In this document: positions 1 to 7,745 of the stretch, piece after piece | How the letters are laid out: each line of letters opens with the position of its first letter | Numbering within the stretch: position 1 is the stretch's first letter | NCBI RefSeq assembly: GCF_039539445.1 | Contig: NZ_BAABDD010000003.1 | Coordinates: forward strand, 274,282-338,281 | Reading direction: 5' to 3' | Origin: Salinactinospora qingdaonensis | GTDB taxonomy: Bacteria > Actinomycetota > Actinomycetes > Streptosporangiales > Streptosporangiaceae | DNA length: 64,000 nucleotides | Translations under genes and position numbers: made by a program | The notes under the pieces: generated by a model | Seen by the model: the letters and a program-made list of their open reading frames with translations, nothing else | Database searches by the model: none | Told to the model about the DNA's origin: nothing

Positions 1-299
1 GGGTAGGCGCCCAGGGCGCAGGCGTTGAGGATGGCGCCGGTGGAGGCGCACGCCGTGGAGATCACCTCGATGACGCCGCAGACCAGCGTGAGGGAGCCGC
101 CCGCGCCGCCGTATTCGGTGGGCACGAGCAGGCCGGCCAGGCCGCTTTCGTTCAGCGCGGCCACGTTCTCCCACGGGTAGCGCTGGTCGCGGTCGAGTTC
201 GGCTGCCAGGGGCGCGAACCGGCTCCGGGCGAGTTCCCGCGCACGTGCCACCCATGCGGCTTCGTCCTCGTCGAACGTGGGTCCCCAGATCACTGCCAC
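1..299 (-). CDS. Acyl-CoA dehydrogenase, N-terminal part (runs off window)
   Basis: The visible first ~99 residues read as the N-terminal helical domain of an acyl-CoA dehydrogenase: a W-G-P-x-F-D-E-D start, then R-F-A-P-L-A-A-E-L-D-R, P-W-E-N, and the family signature GLAGLLVPTEYGGAGGS followed by a helix ending at C-A-L-G-A-Y-P. Family members oxidise acyl-CoA to trans-2-enoyl-CoA with FAD and pass electrons to ETF in the cytoplasm. The GTG at 299 is preceded by GAGGAAA; another GTG two codons in (293) is possible. It is divergent from the enoyl-CoA hydratase at 462, so the two genes, which would act in consecutive beta-oxidation steps, share an upstream region carrying two palindromes. The catalytic Glu and C-terminal domain lie outside the window, so substrate class cannot be judged. 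Confidence 0.85.
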   Translation of the reverse strand, partial: MAVIWGPTFDEDEAAWVARARELARSRFAPLAAELDRDQRYPWENVAALNESGLAGLLVPTEYGGAGGSLTLVCGVIEVISTACASTGAILNACALGAY

Positions 300-374
300 G
301 GCGTTTCCTCTCCTCGATGGGGGTTTCCGTGGGGTGTCGCCGGGCCGCCCCGGGGAGAGCCCCCACCGCCACGT

Positions 375-390
375 CATACTTCGTAGTATG
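375..390. promoter_or_regulatory. Palindromic operator candidate 1 (CATACT-N4-AGTATG)
   Basis: CATACTTCGTAGTATG is a perfect 6-bp inverted repeat with a 4-bp spacer. It lies between the divergent acyl-CoA dehydrogenase and enoyl-CoA hydratase, 25 bp centre to centre from a second CATAC/GTATG palindrome. The most likely binder is the TetR-type regulator at 2958, because a related site lies in front of that gene. Confidence 0.6.
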
Positions 391-399
391 TTGCTCAAA

Positions 400-415
400 C
401 ATACCGAGTCGTATG
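400..415. promoter_or_regulatory. Palindromic operator candidate 2 (CATAC-N6-GTATG)
   Basis: CATACCGAGTCGTATG matches, on the opposite strand, 14 of 16 positions of the sequence at 2849-2864 in front of the TetR gene. A match that close in two promoter regions 2.4 kb apart points to one regulator acting on both. Confidence 0.65.
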
Positions 416-461
416 TGACAGTCAAGCCCACCTCCCACCCCAATCCGGCAGGAGATCCGCT

Positions 462-1238
462 ATGACCAGCGAACCCGCCGTCGTCCACGAACGACGCGAC
501 GACGTCCTCGTACTGCGCATCGACCGCCCCGCCCAGCGCAACGCCCTCACCAGCCAGACGTTGGAGGAACTGGCGGCGGGGTTGGACCGCGCCGACGCCG
601 ATCCGCAGGTGCGTGCCGTGGTCGTCACCGGCGGCACGCGCGTCTTCGCCTCCGGTGCCGACATCCGCGAACTGCGCGACACCGCCCCCATCGCCTACCT
701 GCGGTCACGCCGACGCGCGCTGTGGCAACGGTTCACCGACTTCCCCAAGCCGCTCGTCGCCGCTGCCGCCGGCCCCGTGCTGGGCGGGGGCTGCGAGCTG
801 GCGCTGCTGTGCGACCTCGTCGTAGCCGCCGACTCCGCGATGTTCGGCCAGCCTGAGATCCGCTTAGGCATCATCCCGGGGGCCGGCGGTACCCAGCGGT
901 GGGGGCGCGTGACCGGACGCTATCGGGCTGCCGAGGTCGTGCTGCTGGCCCAACCGGTCAGCGCGTGGACGGCGTGGCAGTGGGGACTGGTTCACGAGGT
1001 CGTTCCGCGCGAGCGCGTCGTCCACGCCGGCGTGGCCACCGCAGTCGAGATGGCACGGTTCAGCCCCGCCGCCACCATGGTCGCCAAGTCGGCACTGCGC
1101 ACCGCCGAGGAGACCGGCCTGACGCAAGGGCTGGCCCACGAGCGTGGCGGGCTGGCCACGCTGCTGTCCACCGCCGACCATACGGAGGGGACGAACGCCT
1201 TCCTCGAAAAACGCTCCCCCCACTTCACCGGCGAATAG
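462..1238 (+). CDS. Enoyl-CoA hydratase (crotonase family)
   Basis: A 258-residue crotonase, the usual length. It should hydrate trans-2-enoyl-CoA to 3-hydroxyacyl-CoA in the cytoplasm. The oxyanion-hole region (FASGADIREL near residue 65) and the block GGGCELALLCDL followed by FGQPEIRLGIIPGAGGTQR (residues ~107-147) are intact, including both glutamates that activate water in true hydratases. The start ATG follows AGGAGATCCGCT. It is divergent from an acyl-CoA dehydrogenase, the enzyme that would supply its substrate, and its upstream region carries two palindromic operator candidates. The C-terminus (LEKRSPHFTGE) is typical of the family. I cannot infer the chain length or branching of the substrate. 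Confidence 0.93.
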   Translation: MTSEPAVVHERRDDVLVLRIDRPAQRNALTSQTLEELAAGLDRADADPQVRAVVVTGGTRVFASGADIRELRDTAPIAYLRSRRRALWQRFTDFPKPLVAAAAGPVLGGGCELALLCDLVVAADSAMFGQPEIRLGIIPGAGGTQRWGRVTGRYRAAEVVLLAQPVSAWTAWQWGLVHEVVPRERVVHAGVATAVEMARFSPAATMVAKSALRTAEETGLTQGLAHERGGLATLLSTADHTEGTNAFLEKRSPHFTGE

Positions 1239-1509
1239 CCGCCCGCGCTGCGACAGCGCCCGCCCCGCTATGTCTTTCCCCTCATACGAGAGGAGCGCCG
1301 GCTTCCGGGCCGGCATGACCGGGTCTCGCGTGTACGCAGGGAGCGGGCCGTCTTCCGTCGCGCGGCCGAGGCGCGAGAACTGAATCCCGCGCATATTCGG
1401 GGAGCGGAAAAGGTTTCGCGCCGCTATGCGCTCCCTCGCTTCGCTCGCTCGGCAGCCTGGGGCCGCGCCCCAGGGAGACGCACCGAGGTAGCACTGCGAA
1501 CTATCGCCA
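1239..1509. other. Intergenic stretch, no gene seen
   Basis: I see no convincing gene here. There is a short GC-rich hairpin (CCTGGGGC and GCCCCAGG around 1456-1474) and otherwise only sequence leading into the tandem repeat. Confidence 0.5.
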
Positions 1510-1865
1510 CCGGCCCCAGCCACCAACAACACACCAACGGCCCCCAGAAACCACCGAAACCACGAAACGATCGCGACAAAAACCCCACCACACCACAACA
1601 ACCCACCAACGGCCCCCAGAAGCTGCCGAAACCACGAAACGATCGCGACAAAAACCCCACCACACCACAACAACCCACCAACGGCCCCCAGAAGCTGCCG
1701 AAACCACGAAACGATCGCGACAAAAACCCCACCACACCACAACAACCCACCAACGNNNNNNNNNNNNNNNNNNNNNNNNNNNNNNNNNNNNNNNNNNNNN
1801 NNNNNNNNNNNNNNNNNNNNNNNNNNNNNNNNNNNNNNNNNNNNNNNNNNCAACGGCCCCCAGAA
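1510..1865. repeat. 72-bp tandem repeat array interrupted by a gap
   Basis: The marker CAACGGCCCCCAGAA recurs at 1535, 1607 and 1679, starts again at 1751 where the N run begins, and reappears at 1851 after it. The spacing is exactly 72 bp. Each unit carries a degenerate version of the dispersed hairpin repeat (GAAACGATCGCGAC). Because 72 is divisible by three, all frames stay open and produce long spurious reading frames such as repeated W-V-V-V-V-W. I regard it as non-coding. Confidence 0.85.
1756..1850. other. Assembly gap (95 N)
   Basis: A run of N inside the 72-bp tandem array. The true number of repeat units is unknown. Confidence 0.99.
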
Positions 1866-1900
1866 GCTGCCGAGATCGCGAAGCGATCGAGGCACGAGCG
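1866..1900 (+). repeat. Dispersed 35-bp hairpin repeat, copy 1
   Basis: A copy of the window-wide repeat whose core is GATCGC-GAA-GCGATC followed by GAGGCACGAGCG. Here it ends the 72-bp tandem array. Confidence 0.8.
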
Positions 1901-2046
1901 GCGGAAACCCGCCCCATGACCTCCGCTGCGCACTGCAACCGACACGCCATCACGGCGTCCACCCACCACCGGCCCGCAGCCTCGTTTGGCGAAAAGCGTG
2001 GAGACACGCCCCGCTTCGGGCATCTGCCAGGAAGGACCCCTCACCC

Positions 2047-2730
2047 ATGACCATCACCCACCTCACCGACCACCAGCGGCTGGGAACGGTCGCACTGACC
2101 GGCGCCGGCATCGGCCCAGACGAGATCGAGGAGCTGCGCACCGCTCTAGCCGACCTGCGCCGCAACGAGCGCGACGGCCTGATCGTCCAGGCGGAACCGG
2201 GCGCGCTGCACGGCAGCCACGCGCCGCCGGGGACCGCCCTGGGCGACTGGCTGCGCGCGACAGTCCACCCCGTGCTGCGGGACCTGCACGCCGCCGCGGC
2301 CCCCGTGGTCATCGCGGCCCAGGGCCGGGTGAGCGGCCTTGGCCTGGCGCTGTGCCTGCGCGCCGACGTGGCCGTCGCGGCCGAGGCGGCGAGCTTCGGA
2401 CTCGGCCGGGCCGACAACGGCGACTGGTTCTGCGGCGCGCCGCTGCACCGCCTCGCGGGCCTGGGCCGGCGCGCCGCGGCCGAACTGGCGGTGCACGGTC
2501 GGGAGGTCGACGCCGCTCGCGCGGTGGACCTGGGCTTGGTCACCGAGGTCGCCCCCACCTCGGAGCTGCCCGCCGCGCTCCAGCGGGTGGCCACGCGCCT
2601 CAACGCGCTACCGCCGGGCAGCGGGTCACTGCTGGCGCGTTCGCTGCGCCAGGCCGCCCACCTGCCCTTTGATACCGCGCTGCGCTACGACAGCCACCTC
2701 GTCGACGCGCTATTGGCGGGAGAGGACTGA
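2047..2730 (+). CDS. Crotonase-superfamily protein lacking both catalytic glutamates
   Basis: A 227-residue protein with a crotonase-like layout: an alpha/beta N-terminus, then the conserved central block GRVSGLGLALCLRADVAVAA (residues ~97-116) and FGLGRADNG. In a hydratase the first block would read GGGCE and the second PE-G. Here the positions of both catalytic Glu residues hold other residues, so ordinary hydratase activity is doubtful. It may be an isomerase, a thioesterase-like or a structural partner. The protein is about 30 residues shorter than usual. AGGAAGGACC lies upstream of the ATG with somewhat long spacing. It lies between the hydratase and the TetR regulator and is probably part of the same CoA-ester pathway. 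Confidence 0.8.
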   Translation: MTITHLTDHQRLGTVALTGAGIGPDEIEELRTALADLRRNERDGLIVQAEPGALHGSHAPPGTALGDWLRATVHPVLRDLHAAAAPVVIAAQGRVSGLGLALCLRADVAVAAEAASFGLGRADNGDWFCGAPLHRLAGLGRRAAAELAVHGREVDAARAVDLGLVTEVAPTSELPAALQRVATRLNALPPGSGSLLARSLRQAAHLPFDTALRYDSHLVDALLAGED

Positions 2731-2848
2731 CCACGCCGAACGGCGCCGGGAGCGCACCGCCCGCGCCGGCCCACGGTGGGCCCGGAACGCCGACTTGGCT
2801 TGTCCGGCTGTGCAGCCGTGGGGTCCATACTGGAGATACCGACGACGA

Positions 2849-2864
2849 GGTACGACTCGGTATG
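2849..2864. promoter_or_regulatory. Operator candidate in front of the TetR gene
   Basis: The sequence here contains GTACGACTCGGTATG, nearly the reverse complement of the palindrome at 400-415. It lies about 95 bp upstream of the preferred TetR start, which fits autoregulation plus control of the divergent beta-oxidation pair. Confidence 0.6.
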
Positions 2865-2957
2865 TTCCGCTGTTGTTCTGCCGTCGCCGCGAGCGCCCGT
2901 CGCCGACGAGCGGCGCGCGCCCGCGCCACCAACCCACGCGACCCACGAAAGCAAGCC

Positions 2958-3623
2958 GTGACCTCCCGCTTTGAACCGATGTCCCTCACCCGTCCCGGCG
3001 TCTCCGACAAGGGAAACCAGCAGATCCTCGAAGCGGCGGCCGAGGCGTTCAACCGGCGTGGCTTCGCCGCGACGAGCATCGACGACATCGCCGACGCGCT
3101 CGGGGCCACCAAAGGGCGCATTTACCACTACTACCGTTCCAAACTCGACATCTTCCTGGATGTCCTCGTGGCGTCGATGCGCGACCTGTTGGAGAAGCTA
3201 CAGCCGATCCTCACGGACTCGGAACGCTCCCCTGAACAGCGCCTCTACGACGCCGCGTACATGCACGCCACCACGATGATGACGCGCCGCTCCTTCTCCC
3301 GTGTCGCCATCCAGGGGCTTGAGGCTCCCGTGCTCGCGGAGGCCCAGACCAAGCGCGCCGACGCGGTGAACCTGTTCATCGGACTGCGGGACCGCTATGA
3401 GGACGGCTTCGCCGACCTCGTCGAGCAGGGGCGCGCCTCAGGGGTGTTCCGCGACGTCGATCCCCGCTTGGCCACCAAGCCGATCTTCGGGGCGCTCAAC
3501 TGGATCAACATGTGGTACGACCCCGCCCAGGAGTCGCAGGCGGGGGTGGCGGCGATCGCCGAGGAGTTCGCCGTCTTCATCGTCAACGGCCTGCGCCGCC
3601 GAGAACCCGTGCCCGGCCCGTAG
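2958..3623 (+). CDS. TetR-family transcriptional regulator
   Basis: A 221-residue TetR regulator. The N-terminal HTH (about residues 15-60) shows the family pattern ILEAAAEAFNRRGFAATS, then IDDIADALGATKGRIYHYY and R-S-K. The C-terminal ligand domain is all-helical and ends with a W-I-N-M-W-Y motif often seen in fatty-acid/CoA-responsive members. I chose the GTG at 2958 (ATG at 2979 also possible). The in-frame ATG at 2862 lies inside the operator candidate, so I treat the preceding codons as leader. A related palindrome in front of the acyl-CoA dehydrogenase/enoyl-CoA hydratase pair suggests it represses those genes until a CoA ester or acid is present; the ligand is unknown. Confidence 0.88.
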   Translation: MTSRFEPMSLTRPGVSDKGNQQILEAAAEAFNRRGFAATSIDDIADALGATKGRIYHYYRSKLDIFLDVLVASMRDLLEKLQPILTDSERSPEQRLYDAAYMHATTMMTRRSFSRVAIQGLEAPVLAEAQTKRADAVNLFIGLRDRYEDGFADLVEQGRASGVFRDVDPRLATKPIFGALNWINMWYDPAQESQAGVAAIAEEFAVFIVNGLRRREPVPGP

Positions 3624-3700
3624 GGGCAGGGCACGGAGGGCGACCTCGTCCTCGCCCGAGCCTCGGAGATCCGCCCGGCCCGTAGGGGCAGGGCACGGAG
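3611..3700. repeat. 28-bp direct repeat pair at the 3' end of the TetR gene
   Basis: GCCCGGCCCGTAGGGGCAGG plus GCACGGAG occurs at 3611-3638, overlapping the TetR stop codon, and again at 3673-3700, 62 bp later. It looks like a small tandem duplication of the gene end. Confidence 0.7.
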
Positions 3701-3761
3701 ACGGCGGAGCGGCAAGGCTCGAGGCAGGGGCTCACCGAGCGCGGGCGGCCCCTGCTGGAGC

Positions 3762-3916
3762 GGGTTGTTGTTTTTGGAAAGGGCGGCGAGAGCGGGCGGG
3801 GGCGCACGCGGGTAAGCACCCCGAAGGCTGCCGAGATCGCGCAGCGGTCGAGGCACGAGCGAACAGAAAACACTCCCTACGGCCGCCACCCCAGCCGTTC
3901 AAAAAAACAACAACCC
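3762..3916. repeat. Short inverted-repeat element (MITE-like), 155 bp
   Basis: The ends are perfect 14-bp inverted repeats, GGGTTGTTGTTTTT at 3762-3775 and AAAAACAACAACCC at 3903-3916. Inside are the hairpin core at 3827-3861 and a CCCCAGCCGTTC motif shared with the copies at 52.2 and 56.5 kb. No gene is carried. It could be a miniature transposable element or a conserved intergenic structure. Confidence 0.75.
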
Positions 3917-4202
3917 GGCCGCCATCGGCGCGGGCACGCGCAGCCCTGGCAGCCACGCGGGTTACCGCCGGTAGCCCACGGCGGGACGGGCGGACACGCG
4001 CGAACCGCCTCCGGGAAACGCCGACCTTCCGCCCAGCGAGACACCGACCCCGTGAAAGCCACGTTACAGTGCGCAATTTATTTAACTGAATTTAATCCAT
4101 GAGTAGGGCGAACGAGGCGACACCTGCGGCGATGCCGCCGTCCACAGATCACGCGATCGGGCGCTGACCTCTTGCGCTATCAGAATCGAAGTGTAAGAGT
4201 AC

Positions 4203-4220
4203 GTCAACACCAACGAAGAC
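4203..4220. promoter_or_regulatory. 18-bp 7-4-7 operator candidate before the ABC importer
   Basis: GTCAACA-CCAA-CGAAGAC resembles the stronger sites at 13790, 29938, 29983 and 30103 (consensus about GTCAACR-N4-YGTTGAC). It ends 15 bp before the start codon of the solute-binding protein, a position suited to repression. It matches less well than the others. Confidence 0.4.
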
Positions 4221-4235
4221 GTGGACGGAGGCCGT

Positions 4236-5768
4236 ATGAAACTATGGCGTTACGTCGCGGTTGCCACCGTGACGGCATTAGTGGCCGCGTGCTCCTCAAC
4301 CGGCGGGTCCACGAGCGGAGGAGGTGGGGGCGGGGAAAACGAACTGGACCCCAACGCGACGTTCCGCTTCGCCGACACCCTGCCCATCGACACGCTCGAC
4401 CCGCACACCTCCCCCGGCGCGGGCAACAACGTGTGGCTGTTTCCCGTGTACGACCGGCTGATCCACCTCTCCCCCGACGCGGAGCTGGTCCCCGGCCTCG
4501 CGACGAACTGGGAGTTCACCGACGACGGGACGACTCTGGCGCTGACACTGCGCGAAGGCGTGACGTTCAGCGACGACACCCCCTTCGACGCCGAGGCGGT
4601 CAAGGCCAACATCGAACGCGCCCAGACGGTGGAGGGCAGCGCGGTCAAAGGCGAACTCGCCGTGATCGAAAGCGTCGAGGTCGTGGACGACTACCAGGTG
4701 GAATTCAACCTGGCCAACGTCAACAGCTCGCTGCCCTACGTGCTGACCGGCCGAGCCGGCGCCATGGCCAGCCCCGAAGCGTTCGACAGCCTGGCCCAAG
4801 AACCGGTGGGCAGCGGCATGTACACCGTGGCCTCCTACCAGCCGGGAACGTCGGCCACCTACGAACGCAACGAGGACTACTGGGACCCCGAGGCTGCCCA
4901 AGCGGCCACCATGGAGTTCACGACCGTCACCGACTCGCTACAGCGCCTCAACGCGCTCAAAACCGGCTCCATCGACGCCACGATCCTTAGCGCCAAAGAT
5001 GTGGAGGCGGCCAAGTCTGCGGACTTCACCGTGGCTTCCGAGCCGGTGCTGGAGTTCTACCACCTGCAACTCAACATCTCCCGCCCCTACCTGGACGACG
5101 TGCGCGTCCGTAAGGCGATCAACCACGCCATCGACCGCGAGTCACTGGTCAGCGGGCTCCTGTTCGGCCTGGGCGCACCCGCGGTGCAGCCCTTCCCACA
5201 GGACTACTTCGCCTACGACGAAGAGATCGGCACCGACCACTACGCCTACGACCCGGAGCGGGCCAGGGAGCTGCTGGCCGAAGCCGAGGTCCCCGAAGGC
5301 CAGACCATCGAACTAATCAACCAGAACGCGCCCTCTTACACCCAACTGTCCGAGGCGATCAAGTCCCAACTGGCCGAGGTGGGTCTCAACGCCGAGATCA
5401 CACAGACGACCAACTTCGCCAACTCCTTCTACGTGGAGGGCAACGGCGACGCCGGCGCCATCAACTGGACGGGCCGCCCGGACCCGGCCCAGACCGCGGG
5501 GCTGCTCTACACCGAGGAGGGCTTCGCCAACCCCGCCAAAGAAACGACTTCCGAGGTCGCCGACTTGCATCAGGAGCTGGTGGCGACCATCGACGACGAC
5601 GAGCGCGAGCAACTGGCGCGTGACCTCTCCGCACAGATCACCGAGGACGCCCTCGACGTCGTCCTGTACTTCCCGTTCCAAAACGTGGCCTACTCCGACA
5701 AGGTCCAGGGCCTGGAGCCATGGCTGTCCGGAAAGCTGGAGTTCCGCGGCGTCGGGATGACGCAGTGA
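4236..5768 (+). CDS. ABC transporter solute-binding lipoprotein (peptide/nickel, SBP family 5)
   Basis: A 510-residue extracytoplasmic binding protein. The signal peptide MKLWRYVAVATVTALVAAC ends in a lipobox (L-V-A-A-C), followed by a Gly/Ser-rich linker. The SBP-5 body shows P-I-D-T-L-D-P-H, R-L-I-H-L-S-P-D-A-E-L-V-P-G-L-A-T-N-W-E, and VRKAINHAIDRESLV around residue 290. The start is the ATG at 4236, preceded by GGAGG; the upstream GTG at 4221 would add a non-standard leader. It is the first gene of a five-gene importer operon. Family 5 proteins bind peptides but also opines, glycosides and other small molecules, and the surrounding catabolic genes make a non-peptide substrate plausible. 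Confidence 0.92.
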   Translation: MKLWRYVAVATVTALVAACSSTGGSTSGGGGGGENELDPNATFRFADTLPIDTLDPHTSPGAGNNVWLFPVYDRLIHLSPDAELVPGLATNWEFTDDGTTLALTLREGVTFSDDTPFDAEAVKANIERAQTVEGSAVKGELAVIESVEVVDDYQVEFNLANVNSSLPYVLTGRAGAMASPEAFDSLAQEPVGSGMYTVASYQPGTSATYERNEDYWDPEAAQAATMEFTTVTDSLQRLNALKTGSIDATILSAKDVEAAKSADFTVASEPVLEFYHLQLNISRPYLDDVRVRKAINHAIDRESLVSGLLFGLGAPAVQPFPQDYFAYDEEIGTDHYAYDPERARELLAEAEVPEGQTIELINQNAPSYTQLSEAIKSQLAEVGLNAEITQTTNFANSFYVEGNGDAGAINWTGRPDPAQTAGLLYTEEGFANPAKETTSEVADLHQELVATIDDDEREQLARDLSAQITEDALDVVLYFPFQNVAYSDKVQGLEPWLSGKLEFRGVGMTQ

Positions 5769-5772
5769 GGTG

Positions 5773-5809
5773 GGCGGCGGTGCCTGTCACCACGACCGGC
5801 ACCGCCGCC
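5773..5809 (+). terminator. Intra-operon hairpin after the binding-protein gene
   Basis: GGCGGCGGTGCC (5773-5784) and GGCACCGCCGCC (5798-5809) form a perfect 12-bp stem with a 13-nt loop and no T-run. Stem-loops just after a binding-protein gene commonly protect its mRNA or reduce read-through, giving more binding protein than permease. Confidence 0.6.
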
Positions 5810-5868
5810 GCACCGCTGTCGCCGGCCCCGACCCGCGAACTGGAGGAAGCGATGGATGTGGTGCAGCC

Positions 5869-6813
5869 ATGGCAGCGCTGATCGGGCGCAGGATGCTCGC
5901 CGCGATACCGCTGCTGCTGTTCGTGACAGCACTGGTCAGCGCGTTCACGGTGTTCATCCCCGGCGATCCCGCCGTATACGTCGCCGGGGAGAACGCCACC
6001 GTCGAGCAGATCGAACAGACCCGGGAACGCCTCGGCTTCGACGACCCGTGGCCGGTGCGCTACGCCGAATGGCTCGGCCAAGCACTCCAGGGCAACCTGG
6101 GCGAATCGGTGTTCAGCGCCTCCCCCGTCAGCGAACTGCTGGCCGAACGCATGCCGGTCACGCTGGCGCTGACGCTGAGCGCACTGCTGTTCGCGGTCCT
6201 CGTGGGGATACCGGCGGGCACCATCGCCGCGCTGAACCCCGACCGCTGGCCCGACAAGGTCGTACGTGGTATCGCGACCCTGGGGATCGCCCTGCCCGGC
6301 TACTGGCTGGGACTGCTGCTCCTGCTGGTGTTCGCCGTCTACCTGGGCCTGTTCCCCACCCTGGGCTACACCCCGCTGCACCAGGACCCGCTGGACTGGC
6401 TACGCCACATCCTGCTGCCCAGCGTGGCCCTGGGCGCGCCGGCCGCCGCCGAAGTCGCCCGGCAACTGCGCAGGTCGATGCTGGACACCCTGAACCAAGA
6501 CTTCCTGCGCACCGCCACCGCCAAAGGGCTGCGCCGCCACACGGTGCTGGGCAAGCACGCCCTCAAACACGCGGCCGGCCCCATCGTCACGGTGCTGGCC
6601 ACACAGATGGCGCTGCTGCTGGGGGCCGCGGTGATCATCGAGAAGGCGTTCACCATCCCCGGCATCGGGGAACTGGCGGTCAGCTCGGTGATCAACAAGG
6701 ACGTGCCGGTGGTGCAAGGCATCGTCGTCGTCAGCACCGTGGTCATCGTGGTGACCAACCTGGCCGCCGACATCACCAACGCGTGGCTGTCCCCCAAATC
6801 CCAGTCCCAGTGA
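5869..6813 (+). CDS. ABC transporter permease, DppB/OppB type
   Basis: A 314-residue inner-membrane permease of the peptide/nickel importer family. It begins with the standard R-R-M-L-A-A-I-P-L-L-L-F-V-T transmembrane segment, has a conserved P-G-D-P-A loop near residue 30, a R-L-G-F-D-D-P motif, and the EAA-loop region (A-R-Q-L-R-R-S-M-L-D-T-L-N-Q-D-F-L-R-T-A-T-A-K-G-L) around residues 190-225 that contacts the ATPases. The ATG at 5869 gives the normal N-terminus, though the GGAGG at 5842 is far away. Reading frames that extend further upstream give an implausible hydrophilic extension. It pairs with the next gene to form the membrane channel. Confidence 0.9.
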   Translation: MAALIGRRMLAAIPLLLFVTALVSAFTVFIPGDPAVYVAGENATVEQIEQTRERLGFDDPWPVRYAEWLGQALQGNLGESVFSASPVSELLAERMPVTLALTLSALLFAVLVGIPAGTIAALNPDRWPDKVVRGIATLGIALPGYWLGLLLLLVFAVYLGLFPTLGYTPLHQDPLDWLRHILLPSVALGAPAAAEVARQLRRSMLDTLNQDFLRTATAKGLRRHTVLGKHALKHAAGPIVTVLATQMALLLGAAVIIEKAFTIPGIGELAVSSVINKDVPVVQGIVVVSTVVIVVTNLAADITNAWLSPKSQSQ

Positions 6814-6845
6814 CCTCGCCGAAGACGAGAACCGAGGGAGGATGC

Positions 6846-7745
6846 ATGGCCATGGCGCAGACACCGGAGACGGCGCCCACACACGAGGATGGGCGCGCGA
6901 GCCGGCGCGACCGGTGGCGATTCGCCCGCCGGTTCCTCAGCCACCGCGGGGCCGTCGTGGCCACCGGGTTCCTGGGGCTGGTCGGGGTGGTCGCCGTGAT
7001 CGGCCCCGCCATCACGCCGCACGACCCGCTGGCCCAAGACCTGGGCGCGGTGCTGCAACCGCCCAGCGCCACCCACCTGCTCGGCACCGACGACGTGGGC
7101 CGCGACCTGTTCAGCAGGCTCATCGTGGCCACCCGCACCTCGCTGGTGGCGGTGCTGCTGTCCGTCGCGATCGGGGCGGGTATCGGCGTGCCGCTGGGCT
7201 TGATCGCCGCCCTGGCCCAGCGCACCGGCGGCCTGCTCATGCGCGTCACCGACGGCATCATGGCCTTCCCGCCGATCCTGCTGGCCATCGGGGTCATCGG
7301 GGTGCTGGGGCCGGGCCTGACCCAGGCGATGGTGGCGGTCGGCGTGGTGTTCGTGCCGCGGTTCGCCCGGCTGACCCGCACCAGCGTCCGCCACGTCGCA
7401 CGCGAGACCTACATCGAAGCGTCGCGGGTGATCGGCACCCCGCTGCGGCGCGTGGTGATGTGGCACATCCTGCCCAACATCACCGGCCCCATCGTCGTCC
7501 AGATCGCCGTGGCCAGCGGTTTCGCGATGCTGGCCGAGGCGGGCCTGAGCTTCCTCGGGCTGGGCGTGCAGCCGCCCGACTCCAGTTGGGGGGCGCTGCT
7601 GGGCCGCGCGCTGCCCTACATCAACACGGCCTGGTGGCTGGGGATCGCGCCGGGCGTGTTCATCACGGCCACCGTGCTGGCCACCAACGTCGTGGCTGAC
7701 GGCATCGGCGACTCGCTGGGCCGCGAGACGAGGAGGGACGCATGA
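6846..7745 (+). CDS. ABC transporter permease, DppC/OppC type
   Basis: A 299-residue second permease. A hydrophilic N-terminus rich in Glu and Arg precedes F-L-S-H-R-G-A-V-V-A-T-G-F and a first membrane helix, then the family hallmark HLLGTDDVGRDLFSRL at residues ~77-92, five further helices and the EAA loop YIEASRVIGTPLRRV. The ATG at 6846 follows GAGGGAGGATGC. The reading frame is open far upstream, but that part only shadows the preceding permease. Its last codons overlap the ATPase start by ATGA. It forms a heterodimeric channel with the preceding permease. Confidence 0.92.
   Translation: MAMAQTPETAPTHEDGRASRRDRWRFARRFLSHRGAVVATGFLGLVGVVAVIGPAITPHDPLAQDLGAVLQPPSATHLLGTDDVGRDLFSRLIVATRTSLVAVLLSVAIGAGIGVPLGLIAALAQRTGGLLMRVTDGIMAFPPILLAIGVIGVLGPGLTQAMVAVGVVFVPRFARLTRTSVRHVARETYIEASRVIGTPLRRVVMWHILPNITGPIVVQIAVASGFAMLAEAGLSFLGLGVQPPDSSWGALLGRALPYINTAWWLGIAPGVFITATVLATNVVADGIGDSLGRETRRDA

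Noticed and set aside
1510..1865. CRISPR-like array
   Set aside because: The units are tandem and identical without unique spacers, and no cas genes are present.
1501..2044. Long reading frames through the 72-bp repeats and N run
   Set aside because: The unit is a multiple of three, so all frames stay open. The product is a repeating Trp/Val-rich string with no ribosome site, and it crosses an assembly gap.
2862..2957. ATG 2862 as the start of the first TetR regulator
   Set aside because: The ATG lies within the operator candidate and the extra 32 residues do not resemble the family; GTG 2958 fits better.
5856..6845. A 629-residue frame continuous with the second ABC permease
   Set aside because: The part before 6846 reads antiparallel-like Arg/Pro-rich sequence over the first permease; the true N-terminus with a ribosome site is at 6846.
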